This document shows, piece by piece, positions 35,985-44,640 of a stretch of DNA of 52,469 nt. A model generated the notes under the pieces. It ran no database searches and was not told where the DNA came from. It saw only the letters and a program-made list of their open reading frames with translations. The DNA lies in contig NZ_DVEH01000007.1 of assembly GCF_015295825.1 (NCBI RefSeq), positions 1 to 52,469 on the forward strand, in the 5' to 3' direction. Every line of letters begins with the position of its first letter. The first letter of the stretch is position 1. This DNA comes from Thermosynechococcus sp. M98_K2018_005 (GTDB lineage: Bacteria > Cyanobacteriota > Cyanobacteriia > Thermosynechococcales > Thermosynechococcaceae). A program made the position numbers and the translations under genes.

Positions 35985-36956
35985 TTGGGAGAGTCTAGCA
36001 GTGACAAAACAGGTGTGAAAGAGCTTTTTCGTGGCGTTCAGCAGCGTCTCAATGAGATTGTTGTCGGTCAAGGGGCGATCGCCCAGGGGTTAATTGTGGC
36101 CCTCCTCGCCGAAGGCCATGTCATCCTCGAGGGGGTGCCGGGAACTGCCAAAACCCTCCTTGTAAAGCTCCTCGCTCGCCTGATTGCAGCGGAATTTCGC
36201 CGTATCCAACTCACCCCCGATGTCCTCCCCGCCGATATTCTCGGTACGAGTATCTTTGACTTCAACAGCCGCACATTTCGCTTGCGCAAGGGGCCGATTT
36301 TTACCCAAGTGCTGCTGGCGGATGAAATTAACCGCACACCGCCCAAAACGCAAGCAGCTCTCCTCGAAGCCATGGAAGAACGGCAGGTGACCCTCGACGG
36401 CACCACCCTCCCTCTCTCTGGTCTATTTTGGACAGTGGCTACTCAAAACCCCTTGGAATTTGAAGGGACGTATCCGCTGCCAGAAGCCCAACTGGATCGC
36501 TTCCTATTTAAGCTGGTCGTGCCCTACCCAGAGCCAACCTCAGAACGGCAAATGCTTGAAAATGCCCTTGGGGGCTTTGAGGCACGGGATCTCGATCAAC
36601 TCAATTTGGAGCCCTTGATTACCGTTGAGCAAGTCTTGGTAGCACGGCAGCAAGTGCGGCAAGTCCATGTGGAGCCTGCGGTGCTGGATTATCTTTTGGC
36701 GTTGGTGCAGGCCAGTCGTCAACATCCTGAACTGCTGTTGGGGGCTTCCCCACGAGCGGCGGTGGGCTGGTTACGCGCCACCCAAGCACAGGCGTGGTTA
36801 GAGGATCGTCCCTATGTTACCCCTGAAGATGTGAAGGCGATCGCCACCCCGCTACTGCAACACCGTTTGATCCTCAAGCCCGAAGCCCAGTTAGACGGCA
36901 CTACGCTGCCCCAAGTGATCCAAGGTATTCTCGCTAAAGTTGCTGTTCCCCGATGA
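35985..36956 (+). CDS. MoxR-type AAA+ ATPase
   Basis: The 323-residue AAA+ ATPase has Walker A GVPGTAKTLL (about residues 51-60), Walker B VLLADEINRTPPKTQAALLE with the MoxR pattern, sensor 1 in WTVATQNPLEFEGTYPLPEA, and the C-terminal lid with SPRAAVGWLRA. MoxR proteins act as chaperone-like partners of vWA/DUF58 proteins. The start may be TTG 35985 or GTG 36015. Its stop overlaps the ATG of the DUF58 gene (ATGA), so the two are coupled. Confidence 0.92.
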   Translation: MGESSSDKTGVKELFRGVQQRLNEIVVGQGAIAQGLIVALLAEGHVILEGVPGTAKTLLVKLLARLIAAEFRRIQLTPDVLPADILGTSIFDFNSRTFRLRKGPIFTQVLLADEINRTPPKTQAALLEAMEERQVTLDGTTLPLSGLFWTVATQNPLEFEGTYPLPEAQLDRFLFKLVVPYPEPTSERQMLENALGGFEARDLDQLNLEPLITVEQVLVARQQVRQVHVEPAVLDYLLALVQASRQHPELLLGASPRAAVGWLRATQAQAWLEDRPYVTPEDVKAIATPLLQHRLILKPEAQLDGTTLPQVIQGILAKVAVPR

Positions 36957-38410
36957 AAGCACCTGCTAGTTATCAGTTTGGTCGCCATCGCCCCCGCTGG
37001 GTGCCCACGGTTCGCTTCTATGGCCTCTTGCTGCTGGGGGTTCTCTTGCCAGCGCTGACCAGCTTGCTGCCAGCAGAGCTATGGCCGATCGCCGAGGCGG
37101 TTCCCCAAGGGAATCTGCGGGAATGGTTGCGCTACTGGCCTCTGGGGCTGGGATTGCTCCTGATGGGGCTGTACAATCTGGTTGTTTTCGGCCTGTCCCT
37201 GTGGGACTACATCTGCATTGGTCGCTGGCAACTGACCCTCGATCGCGCCTGTGAGTCACGGCTCTCCATTGGTCGGCAAAACCCGATTCGCCTCAGGCTC
37301 CACACCCGTGGTGAGGTTTCCTTGAATGCGCAGATTTGGATTGAACTCTACGACGATGTGCCTGCTGAGTTTACGGGTGAAACCCCCTACTTTGCCTTTA
37401 CCGCCTCAGCCCAGAGTACGTTGGAATTGCTGTACCATGTATTCCCACCGCGACGGGGTGCCTTTCAATGGTCAGGCTGTGATGTGCGGCTGCGCAGTTC
37501 TTGGGGCTTGGCGTGGCGACGCTGGTTTGCACCCGTTGTGACTGCAGTGGAAGTTTATCCCGATTTGATTGGGTTGCGATCGCTCTCAATTCGCCTCAGT
37601 TTAGAATCCAGTGGCAGCTTGCGGCGGCGACGCTATGCCTTGGGGGGCACCGAATTTGCCGAATTGCGAGAGTACCATTTGGGGGATGATCTGCGCCTCA
37701 TGGACTGGAAAGCGAGTGCCCGCCGCGGCCGGCCTCTTGTGCGCGCCATGGAGCCAGAACGGGATCAACCCTTGATCATTCTGCTGGATCGAGGCCGCTT
37801 GATGACCGCTACGGTGGCAGGTTTGAAACGCTTTGACTGGGGCTTAAACGCGGCATTGGCACTGGCTCTGACGGGCTTGCGACGGGGGGATAAGGTGGGC
37901 TTGGGGATTTTTGATCAGCAACTGCACACGTGGATTGCGCCTCAAAGTGGGGATTCCCATCTGGGGCAGATTCTTAGTCAGGTGTATCGCTGTGAACCCA
38001 TTCTCGAAGAATCCGACTATGTGGGCACCGTCAGCGCGATTTTGGGACACTATACCCGCCGTGCCCTTGTGGTGGTTCTGACAGAGGTGATTGATGAGGT
38101 GGCTTCCCAAGAACTCCTCGCCGCCATGGCTCGCCTCACGCCGCGTTTTCTACCCTTCTGTGTCGCTTTGCGCGATCGCCAGATTGAAACCCTTGCCCAC
38201 CGCCCGTTGATGCCACAGCCCTTGGCTGCCGTGGATCAAGTGACCAGCCTCTATGAACAGGCTGTCGCCCTCGATCTGCTCCATCAGCGACAACGTGCCT
38301 TTGCCCGTTTGGAGCAACAGGGGGTTCTTGTCCTCGACGCTCCTGCGGATCAAATGAGTGAGCAACTGGTGGATCGCTATTTGCTGCTGAAAGCCCGTGG
38401 CCGACTTTAG
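36953..38410 (+). CDS. DUF58 domain membrane protein (MoxR partner)
   Basis: The 485-residue protein has two N-terminal hydrophobic segments (about residues 20-45 and 60-85), a beta-rich region, then the DUF58 signature GTEFAELREYHLGDDLRLMD and WKASARRGRPLVR. A vWA-like fold (LIILLDRGRLM) follows. It is coupled to the MoxR gene. In studied systems such pairs assemble or activate membrane or periplasmic complexes; the target here is unknown. Confidence 0.9.
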   Translation: MKAPASYQFGRHRPRWVPTVRFYGLLLLGVLLPALTSLLPAELWPIAEAVPQGNLREWLRYWPLGLGLLLMGLYNLVVFGLSLWDYICIGRWQLTLDRACESRLSIGRQNPIRLRLHTRGEVSLNAQIWIELYDDVPAEFTGETPYFAFTASAQSTLELLYHVFPPRRGAFQWSGCDVRLRSSWGLAWRRWFAPVVTAVEVYPDLIGLRSLSIRLSLESSGSLRRRRYALGGTEFAELREYHLGDDLRLMDWKASARRGRPLVRAMEPERDQPLIILLDRGRLMTATVAGLKRFDWGLNAALALALTGLRRGDKVGLGIFDQQLHTWIAPQSGDSHLGQILSQVYRCEPILEESDYVGTVSAILGHYTRRALVVVLTEVIDEVASQELLAAMARLTPRFLPFCVALRDRQIETLAHRPLMPQPLAAVDQVTSLYEQAVALDLLHQRQRAFARLEQQGVLVLDAPADQMSEQLVDRYLLLKARGRL

Positions 38411-38622
38411 GGCTGGCTAGCCTCGATCACACTGGTATTCCTTGGTTCCTGCAATGGCCATAGGGGCGGGCGATCGCCCGGTGGCGTCCCCAGGGGAAGG
38501 GGTGTCGAGGTCTGTGTCAGCCCACAAGTTGCCCGCAAACGCGCTTGCAGGAGTTGACTCACCACCTGACGTCGAATAAATTCTTGCTCAATGGCTGGGG
38601 GGACTAAACGTTGCAGTTCCAT
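38407..38622 (-). CDS. Small hypothetical protein
   Basis: The 71-residue protein from ATG 38622 begins MELQRLVPPAIEQEFIRRQV and continues VSQLLQARLRATC, a plausible helix-rich N-terminus, then a proline-rich tail. Its stop overlaps the end of the DUF58 gene. No family is recognised. The helix-forming opening makes a real gene somewhat more likely than not. Confidence 0.45.
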   Translation of the reverse strand: MELQRLVPPAIEQEFIRRQVVSQLLQARLRATCGLTQTSTPLPLGTPPGDRPPLWPLQEPRNTSVIEASQP

Positions 38623-38703
38623 AGGTTGCCTCCAATCCACCGTTGTTTACGGCAACACAGGCTTCCGTGCGCTTCCCACACTCACATTCAACTGGTCATA
38701 GGC

Positions 38704-38720
38704 CTTAACTTGATCTTAAC
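38704..38720 (+). promoter_or_regulatory. Candidate Pho-box-like direct repeats
   Basis: CTTAAC at 38704-38709 and 38715-38720 are identical and start 11 nt apart, as in cyanobacterial PhoB boxes. Only two units are present and no third is clear. The nearest start on the minus strand is the small gene at 38622 and the nearest on the plus strand is the CHAT gene at 39445, so the target is unclear. Confidence 0.4.
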
Positions 38721-38786
38721 GGCGATCGCCCGCGATTGTAAAAATAACTACCAAAATGCAGGGGGATTTGTGGGGATTTCCTAACA

Positions 38787-39047
38787 CTATTGCAACGGGG
38801 ATACATTCGGGGATTGGGGGGATTCCCATTTCTGCTGGCAAAACGCGTAGATCACCTTACCACCATGAATAATCACATAGAGCGTCACTCCACTGAGGAC
38901 AAAAGGCATGATCTTCTCCAGCCAAGGAAGATGGCAACCGAGGCGCGTGAGGACAACAGCAAAGGCATCATCCAAAAGACTAATCAGCAAAGGCAACAAC
39001 TGCCGCAGCAGGCTAAAAATCTCTGATAAATAACCATCACTTTCCAT
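38787..39047 (-). CDS. Possible small membrane protein
   Basis: The 86-residue ORF from ATG 39047 (an earlier start at 39089 is less likely) has hydrophobic stretches LLRQLLPLLISLLDDAFAVV and IMPFVLSGVTLYVIIHGG. Two helices in or on the membrane are plausible. No family is recognised, and the composition is more AT-rich than nearby genes. It may be real or fortuitous. Confidence 0.4.
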   Translation of the reverse strand: MESDGYLSEIFSLLRQLLPLLISLLDDAFAVVLTRLGCHLPWLEKIMPFVLSGVTLYVIIHGGKVIYAFCQQKWESPQSPNVSPLQ

Positions 39048-39310
39048 AACAGTGTTCTCAGATAGGTTGACGCAGAAAATAATCTTCAATACAGCTTAAA
39101 TACAGTCTGTTTCATAGGTATGGAACAGACTTAAATGAGTCGGTATTGACAAGCTTGTGCACAAGAATTGAACTTGGAATCAATACTGTACAAAGCCCTT
39201 CGTATCCCCCTGCTGAAGACCATATCCTAACGTTTAGGAAGTTTGAGAAACGGGCTGAGGGCTGTGATTGATTGTGCTGAGACCGCATCAAGCTGAGAGA
39301 TTTTTGGAAA

Positions 39311-39339
39311 TTGTTAACAACCGTAACACTTCCTATTAT
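39311..39339 (+). promoter_or_regulatory. Sigma-70 type promoter for the TPR-CHAT gene
   Basis: TTGTTA at 39311-39316 and TATTAT at 39334-39339 are separated by exactly 17 bp, close to the -35 and -10 consensus. Transcription would start about 100 nt upstream of ATG 39445. TTGTTAACAA at 39311-39320 is itself a palindrome and could bind a regulator. Confidence 0.5.
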
Positions 39340-39444
39340 AAGCAACCGCCATGAATTGCGGGATAACTGTAATTTGTTGTTACACCAGAACGCATTTCAA
39401 GCGTCACTATCTAGGATGGAAGTAGCAACAGCGGCAGGTGCCCT

Positions 39445-42135
39445 ATGAAACAGTTGTTGAGCCATTGGTGTTGTTTTGCGATTCTGTTGGCGATCGCCAC
39501 AACCACAGGACTTGACCAGCGGGGACTCGCACAAAATGAAGCCCAACAGTTGCGCGATATTATGCAGCGGTTGGATGCCCTGCAACAGCGCTATAGTGCT
39601 GCCGTCAGTGAACTAGACGTGATTCGCAAAACCTCTTTTGGCGGCGATAGTAATAATGTCATTGCCCTCACAAATCAGATTGAGCAGTTGCAAAAACAGG
39701 GGAATTATGGCGCAGCAGTGGCCCCCTCACGGGAATTAGTGGCGATCGCCGAGCGGGTTCTAGGCCCCAATCACCCCACCCTTGCCGCAACCTTGAATAA
39801 TCTTGCTGTCACCTACAAGGAACTGGGTAACTTTAGTGAGGCGATTCCCCTCTACCAGCGCAGCTTAGCCATCCGTGAAAAAGCCCTTGGCGCAAATCAT
39901 CCCGATGTTGCCACCAGCCTCAATAACCTCGCCAACCTCTACAGCGATCAAGGCAACTACGGCGAGGCGCTGCCCCTCTATCAGCGCGCCTTTGCCATCC
40001 GTGAACAAGCCCTTGGCAAGACCCATCCCGATGTGGGCTTGAGTGTGCACAACTTGGCAGTGATGTACCATTTGCAGGGCAGCCTAACCACAGCCTTGCC
40101 CCTCTACCAGCGCAGTCTTGGCCTGCTCGAACCCGCCTTAGGGGCGGAACATCCCTTAGTGGCAACGGTATTGAATAACCTTGCTGAACTCTATCGTGCT
40201 CAGGGCAATTATGGCGCGGCGCTTCCCCTTTACCAACGCAGTTTGGCGATCCGTGAAAAGGTGCTGGGGACAGATCACCCCGATGTTGCCACTAGCCTCA
40301 ACAACTTGGCTGAACTCTACCGGGTGCAGGGGAATTACGGGGCGGCGCTTCCCCTCTATCAACGCAGTATTGCCCTGCGGCAGCGTACCCTCGGTGGCGA
40401 GCATCCCTATTTGGCACTGAGTCTTGCCAATTTAGCAAAAGCCTACTGGGGGCAGGGGACGATCAATGAGGCCTTAACGGCTCTCAACCGTGCCCTTGAC
40501 ATTGAAGAGGTCAACCTCAGCCGTAACCTCGTGGTTGGCTCCGAGGAATATAAACGCAACTATCTGGCCACGTTTCAAGACTCCACCAACACCGCTATTT
40601 CCTTCCATTTGCAGGGGAATCCCCAGAATCCAGCAGTGGCCAACCTAGCCTTAACCACCATTTTGCGCCGTAAAGGTCGGTTGTTGGATGTTTTAGCGGC
40701 AACGGCCAGCCGCCTACGCAATCAACTGGATGCCTCGGGGCAGCAGCAACTGGATGAATTAATGCGTGTGCGAACACAGATTGCCAGCCTCACCTTTGTG
40801 CGCGATCGCCCACCGCCGGCCAGCCAAATTAGCCAACTAGAACAGCGTGCCAACCAACTAGAAGCGCAACTGGTGAACCAAAATGCCAATTTCCGTTTGG
40901 AAGTCACCCCCGTCACCCTCAGTGCGGTGCAGCAAGCGATTCCCGCGAATGCCGTGCTGCTGGAATTTATTGAGTATGTGCCCTACAACCCGAAAACCAA
41001 CCGCTGGGAAGCTCCCCGTTACGCCCTCTATGCCCTGAAGAATAGTGGTCCCCCCCAATGGCGAGACTTGGGTACCGTCGCTGATCTCGATACGGTCATT
41101 AAGGCAGCACGCCAGCGGATAGCGGATCCAAGATTGCCCGCTACCGTAACGAAGCCCTCTTTGAAGGCGGCCTATGAGCGTCTCTTGGCTCCTCTCGAAC
41201 CCTTCCTAACGGGCAGTACCCATCTGCTAGTGGCTCCCGATGGCCAGTTGAATACCCTGCCCTTTGAGGCCTTGGTGGATCGGCAGGATCGCTATCTGGT
41301 GCAGTCTTATACAATCACACTGTTGACCTCAGGACGCGACTTGCTGCGGCTACAACAGCGGGGCAAACCGCCAAATCCACCCTTGGTGGTGGGTAATCCC
41401 ACGTTTAGTCAAGGGAGTGGTCGTGCCGTGGCCGGTGGTCAGCGGGGGATCAACCCGCGATCGCTGGATTTGCGCAGCCTGACATTTACAGAATTGCCAG
41501 GGACGGCCACTGAGGTGAAAACCCTGAGTACGCTGTTGCCCCAAGCCCAAGTGCTCACGGGCAGGGATGCCACCGAAACCGCGATCAAAGAAACCCGCCG
41601 CCCCCGGGTGCTCCACTTGGCTACCCATGGATTTTTCTTGGAGAGTCCGCCCGTCTCTCCCCAAGTCCTGCAAAATACCCGTGGTCTTAATGCCTATGTC
41701 CCCTTTGGTGGTGAAAATCCCCTCTTGCGCTCTGGCCTTGCGTTGGCCGGTTTCAATCAACGGCAGAGTGGGGTGGATGATGGCGTGTTAACGGCTTTTG
41801 AAGTCACCGGCATCAACCTCGATGGCACCGAGTTGGTGGTGATGTCCGCCTGTGATACGGGACGCGGTGATATTCTCAATGGTGAGGGTGTCTATGGGTT
41901 GCGGCGAGCCTTTACCTTGGCGGGGGCACGTACCCAAGTGAGTTCCCTCTGGAAGGTGGATGACACCACAACCCAACAACTCATGGTTGCCTTTTACCAA
42001 AATCTGGCGGCTGGTAAGGGACGCAGTGAAGCCCTACGGCAAGCGCAGTTGCAGTTAATGAATGACCCCAGTAAGCACACTCCCTATTTTTGGGCTGCTT
42101 TTGTTAGCAGTGGCGAGTGGCGCCCGCTGCCCTAA
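39445..42135 (+). CDS. TPR-CHAT (caspase-like) protein with export signal
   Basis: The 896-residue protein has a Sec-type signal (about residues 1-30), a coiled-coil start, and about six or seven kinesin-light-chain-type TPRs of 42 residues (about 85-350). The repeat core is ALPLYQRSLAIREK plus HPDVATSLNNLA. A linker helix region follows, then a C-terminal CHAT domain (about 560-896). The caspase-type dyad is visible: His728 in HLATHGFF and Cys803 in MSACDTGRGD. CHAT enzymes are proteases in the separase/caspase clan. The substrate is unknown. It ends overlapping the second DUF58 gene. Confidence 0.92.
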   Translation: MKQLLSHWCCFAILLAIATTTGLDQRGLAQNEAQQLRDIMQRLDALQQRYSAAVSELDVIRKTSFGGDSNNVIALTNQIEQLQKQGNYGAAVAPSRELVAIAERVLGPNHPTLAATLNNLAVTYKELGNFSEAIPLYQRSLAIREKALGANHPDVATSLNNLANLYSDQGNYGEALPLYQRAFAIREQALGKTHPDVGLSVHNLAVMYHLQGSLTTALPLYQRSLGLLEPALGAEHPLVATVLNNLAELYRAQGNYGAALPLYQRSLAIREKVLGTDHPDVATSLNNLAELYRVQGNYGAALPLYQRSIALRQRTLGGEHPYLALSLANLAKAYWGQGTINEALTALNRALDIEEVNLSRNLVVGSEEYKRNYLATFQDSTNTAISFHLQGNPQNPAVANLALTTILRRKGRLLDVLAATASRLRNQLDASGQQQLDELMRVRTQIASLTFVRDRPPPASQISQLEQRANQLEAQLVNQNANFRLEVTPVTLSAVQQAIPANAVLLEFIEYVPYNPKTNRWEAPRYALYALKNSGPPQWRDLGTVADLDTVIKAARQRIADPRLPATVTKPSLKAAYERLLAPLEPFLTGSTHLLVAPDGQLNTLPFEALVDRQDRYLVQSYTITLLTSGRDLLRLQQRGKPPNPPLVVGNPTFSQGSGRAVAGGQRGINPRSLDLRSLTFTELPGTATEVKTLSTLLPQAQVLTGRDATETAIKETRRPRVLHLATHGFFLESPPVSPQVLQNTRGLNAYVPFGGENPLLRSGLALAGFNQRQSGVDDGVLTAFEVTGINLDGTELVVMSACDTGRGDILNGEGVYGLRRAFTLAGARTQVSSLWKVDDTTTQQLMVAFYQNLAAGKGRSEALRQAQLQLMNDPSKHTPYFWAAFVSSGEWRPLP
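39760..40420 (+). repeat. Tandem 126-bp TPR-coding repeats
   Basis: The TPR region of the CHAT gene repeats at 126 bp (42 codons), with near-identical stretches coding ALPLYQRS and NNLA. The high DNA identity between copies means unequal exchange could change repeat number. Confidence 0.8.
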
Positions 42136-43289
42136 GACAGGGGGTAGCTGATAGGGGTTTGTAATTGGATGCCGAGGGGGCGATCGCGATCAATCCAAAG
42201 AATGGCTCCTTGCCGCCGCGAGGGGGGCTCTCCCCAGAGCACAGTGATACTACCGGGGGGCAAAGGTTCAGGGCTAGGCCATTGACTGGTGAGCCAAACA
42301 AGGGAATCAAGGGGATACTTAGCATAGGTGTCGCACGGAGCGATCGCCGCCAGTGCTCGCAGTACCGTTGGCTGACCGTGGAGCATCCCCGTGGCGGGAC
42401 TCCAAAACTGGACAGGAATTTGCTGTTGCAAACTGTAAAGGTAGAGGCTAGCCGCCGCAATCACCGCCTGCTCAAAGTCTTCACCGCTCCAGTGGGAATG
42501 GGTATCTAGGGCAACAGTCACGGCATTACCACCGCTAAAGGTGTCAAACTCGCGTACCCGCAGTTCTCCATAACGGGCACTGGTGCGCCAATGCACCAAA
42601 CGCAAAGGGTCTCCCCAACGGTAGGGACGTAAGGCACGGGTGATGCCCTCTTGGGCGACGTGAAGATGATGTTGGCGATCGCGCCACTCTTGGGAAATCT
42701 CTTGCCCCAGTTGATCCAGCAAAGGACACTGTTGCAATTGCAAAACTTGGGGATAAACCACTACCTGTTGCGGCACGGGAAATGCGCGCTGACACCAAAA
42801 GAGTCCCAAGGGGGCGGCGGTGCGCAGCCGCAGGTGTTGCCACTCATAAATCCCCCGACGCGGTGGGATGAGATCGTACTGCCAAGTGATTGTTTCCTGT
42901 GGTGGCAGCCGCTCAATCGCCTGTTGGGGACATTCGCGCTGGGTGGCTGACCAGAGGCCACGGGGAACGGGATCAATCACTTGCAAATTGTGGTGAGGCG
43001 TTTGAGTGGCATTGCTGAGCAAGACGGTCAGGCGGAGGCGATCGCCCGCATGAACTGGATCCACTTTGGCTCGCTCCAGCACCAATCCCCGCAAATAGCG
43101 CGGCGGTAGAATCGCGGCCACCAAAAGGAGACTAAAAATGATCCCTGTAATCACGTACAGCCAACCCGCCATCGAATTAATGGCTGCTGCAAAAAGAAAC
43201 AGATTCATGCCCAATAGCAGCAGTCCCCCATAGGCGGGGGTCACCCAGCGTTCCTCTAAAAACTGACTGAGGCGACGCAGCTTGGTCAT
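42132..43289 (-). CDS. Second DUF58 domain membrane protein
   Basis: The 385-residue protein has two N-terminal hydrophobic segments (LLLLGMNLFLFAAAIN and VITGIIFSLLLVAAIL), then the DUF58 region ITRALRPYRWGDPLRLVHW followed by RTSARYGELRVREFD. A vWA-like tail follows (TVALDTHSHW). It is a separate subfamily from the MoxR partner at 36953 and has no MoxR gene of its own beside it. It might share the MoxR encoded 5 kb away. Its stop overlaps the CHAT stop. Confidence 0.88.
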   Translation of the reverse strand: MTKLRRLSQFLEERWVTPAYGGLLLLGMNLFLFAAAINSMAGWLYVITGIIFSLLLVAAILPPRYLRGLVLERAKVDPVHAGDRLRLTVLLSNATQTPHHNLQVIDPVPRGLWSATQRECPQQAIERLPPQETITWQYDLIPPRRGIYEWQHLRLRTAAPLGLFWCQRAFPVPQQVVVYPQVLQLQQCPLLDQLGQEISQEWRDRQHHLHVAQEGITRALRPYRWGDPLRLVHWRTSARYGELRVREFDTFSGGNAVTVALDTHSHWSGEDFEQAVIAAASLYLYSLQQQIPVQFWSPATGMLHGQPTVLRALAAIAPCDTYAKYPLDSLVWLTSQWPSPEPLPPGSITVLWGEPPSRRQGAILWIDRDRPLGIQLQTPISYPLS

Positions 43290-43303
43290 CGCAAATTCGG
43301 GTC

Positions 43304-43672
43304 TTAGGAGCGGTGGGACTCAGCGGGCAATAGGCTAGGAAAGGAGTGGGCCAGCAGTTGCTGCAAGGCTTGACGAAAGTCCCCCTTGACAAGGGCAGGA
43401 TCAAACCGCTGCACCAATTCACCGCGATCGAAAAAAAGAAGGGTTGGCAGACTCGTCAGTTGGAAGTGACGACTGAGGGCAAAGTTTTCATCAGCATTGA
43501 TCCTGAGAATTTGCAACCGTTGGGGCAGCGACTGCTCCAGTTGATCCAGCAGGGGATCAATCAGGCGGCACAGGCCACACCAAGGGGCCCAAAAATGCAC
43601 GATCACAGGCACGGGAGCACTGCGAATTTGCCGCTGGAATCCTTCAATATTAAACTGCTGAATGCCCTTCAC
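43304..43672 (-). CDS. Thioredoxin-like protein with WCGLC active site
   Basis: The 122-residue protein has the thioredoxin fold: PVIVHFWAPWCGLC near residue 32, the cis-proline region LTSLPTLLFFD and the C-terminal helix. The usual WCGPC is WCGLC here, which should shift the redox potential. It is probably cytoplasmic because there is no signal. GTG 43672 is the only suitable start. It sits 14 nt upstream of the second DUF58 gene on the same strand. Confidence 0.88.
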   Translation of the reverse strand: MKGIQQFNIEGFQRQIRSAPVPVIVHFWAPWCGLCRLIDPLLDQLEQSLPQRLQILRINADENFALSRHFQLTSLPTLLFFDRGELVQRFDPALVKGDFRQALQQLLAHSFPSLLPAESHRS

Positions 43673-43794
43673 GTTGTTATCTCATTTTGTCTTGGGATCA
43701 TGGTAGCAGTCAGCGGCGGTTTTGCAGCAGCGATTTGCGGCGATGTGATGCCGTAGGATCAAAAATAGCTCATACGATCGATTGGCGCTCCCAA

Positions 43795-44562
43795 ATGACC
43801 CCCAAGCCCACCCTTTGGCAAAAACTTTTCCCCCTACTGTTACGAGAAGCGATCGCCATCCTTCAGGGGATCAGTGAACTGCTCAGCAAGGCCACAGAGC
43901 AACTCAAGGGGGTGGCCACACAACGGGCGATCGCCCCAGAGCAGTTGAATCCGGAACGTTCATGGGTCAGTCGAGGGGCAGCCCTATGGTGGCAGGGAAT
44001 GGGCTGGGTGCAGCAACGGCTGCCAAACCATCTACAGGAGCGTTATAACCGCGCCACATTGACGGCGATCGCGATCACTTTACTTCTCATTTTGCTCTGG
44101 TTAAATCCCCTTACTTGGTTTCAATCTCCCCCTCAACCAACGGTAAAAGCAACCCAGCGTCCCCAACCCAGTGTCCTTGTGCAACCCCGCCCAGCACCCA
44201 CCCCAATACCACAGCCGACACCGACACCCCCTCCGTCACCAGGGGCGATCGCGCCTTCCACCTTCGTCAGTGACAGCCTCACCGTCCGCCAGCAATTGCT
44301 GGCCCTTTGCGATCGCTACAGCAATGCCCTTGATCCCACCCTGACCCTCACCCCCAGCGAACAGCGATTGGAACTGATGCTGGCCGACAGTTGGTATGAT
44401 CTCAGTCCTACAACCCAGGATCAACTAGCCCAGAACCTGTGGCAAACCGCCCATGACTTGGGGTATCAGACCATCATGGTGGTGGATACCGAGGGTCGCT
44501 TGCTTGTCCGCGATCCAGTGGTGGGTGACAATGCCATCGTTGTCCGTCGCAAGCTGATCTAA
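43795..44562 (+). CDS. Membrane-anchored protein of unknown function upstream of recA
   Basis: The 255-residue protein has a helical N-terminal part, one membrane segment (about residues 88-105, LTAIAITLLLILLWLN), a proline-rich linker (about 110-155), and a small globular domain ending VVDTEGRLLVRDPVVGDNAI. ATG 43795 is chosen; the longer frame from 43687 lacks conserved character. I do not recognise the family. recA starts 78 nt downstream on the same strand. Confidence 0.78.
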   Translation: MTPKPTLWQKLFPLLLREAIAILQGISELLSKATEQLKGVATQRAIAPEQLNPERSWVSRGAALWWQGMGWVQQRLPNHLQERYNRATLTAIAITLLLILLWLNPLTWFQSPPQPTVKATQRPQPSVLVQPRPAPTPIPQPTPTPPPSPGAIAPSTFVSDSLTVRQQLLALCDRYSNALDPTLTLTPSEQRLELMLADSWYDLSPTTQDQLAQNLWQTAHDLGYQTIMVVDTEGRLLVRDPVVGDNAIVVRRKLI

Positions 44563-44640
44563 CTCACCCTCGCAGCTCAGCCATCAGTTTCGCCAATCCG
44601 CTAACCTAGAAAAGTGCCAACTTCTTCAGCTTTCCTTTCT

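Larger units (their letters stand above)
38641..39444. other. Long intergenic region upstream of the CHAT gene
   Basis: This 804-bp stretch is more AT-rich than its surroundings. It holds Pho-box-like repeats at 38704-38720, a weak minus-strand small ORF at 38787-39047, and a good sigma-70 promoter for the CHAT gene at 39311-39339. The rest shows nothing I can name. The ORF-like stretch on the minus strand at 39112-39345 is not supported by composition or a ribosome-binding site. Confidence 0.5.

Noticed and set aside
39112-39345. Minus-strand 77-residue open frame upstream of the CHAT gene
   Set aside because: AT-rich, no supporting start signal and no recognisable motif, and it lies just upstream of a good plus-strand promoter.
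39760-40420. Regular repeats considered as a CRISPR array
   Set aside because: The 126-bp period is in frame and codes for TPR units; there are no short identical repeats with unique spacers and no cas genes.
43687-43794. Longer N-terminus of the protein upstream of recA
   Set aside because: The extra 36 residues are Ser/Arg/Cys-rich and unlike the rest; ATG 43795 gives a normal helical start.
44563-44640. LexA/SOS box before recA
   Set aside because: No AGTACT-type palindrome was found in the 78-bp leader.
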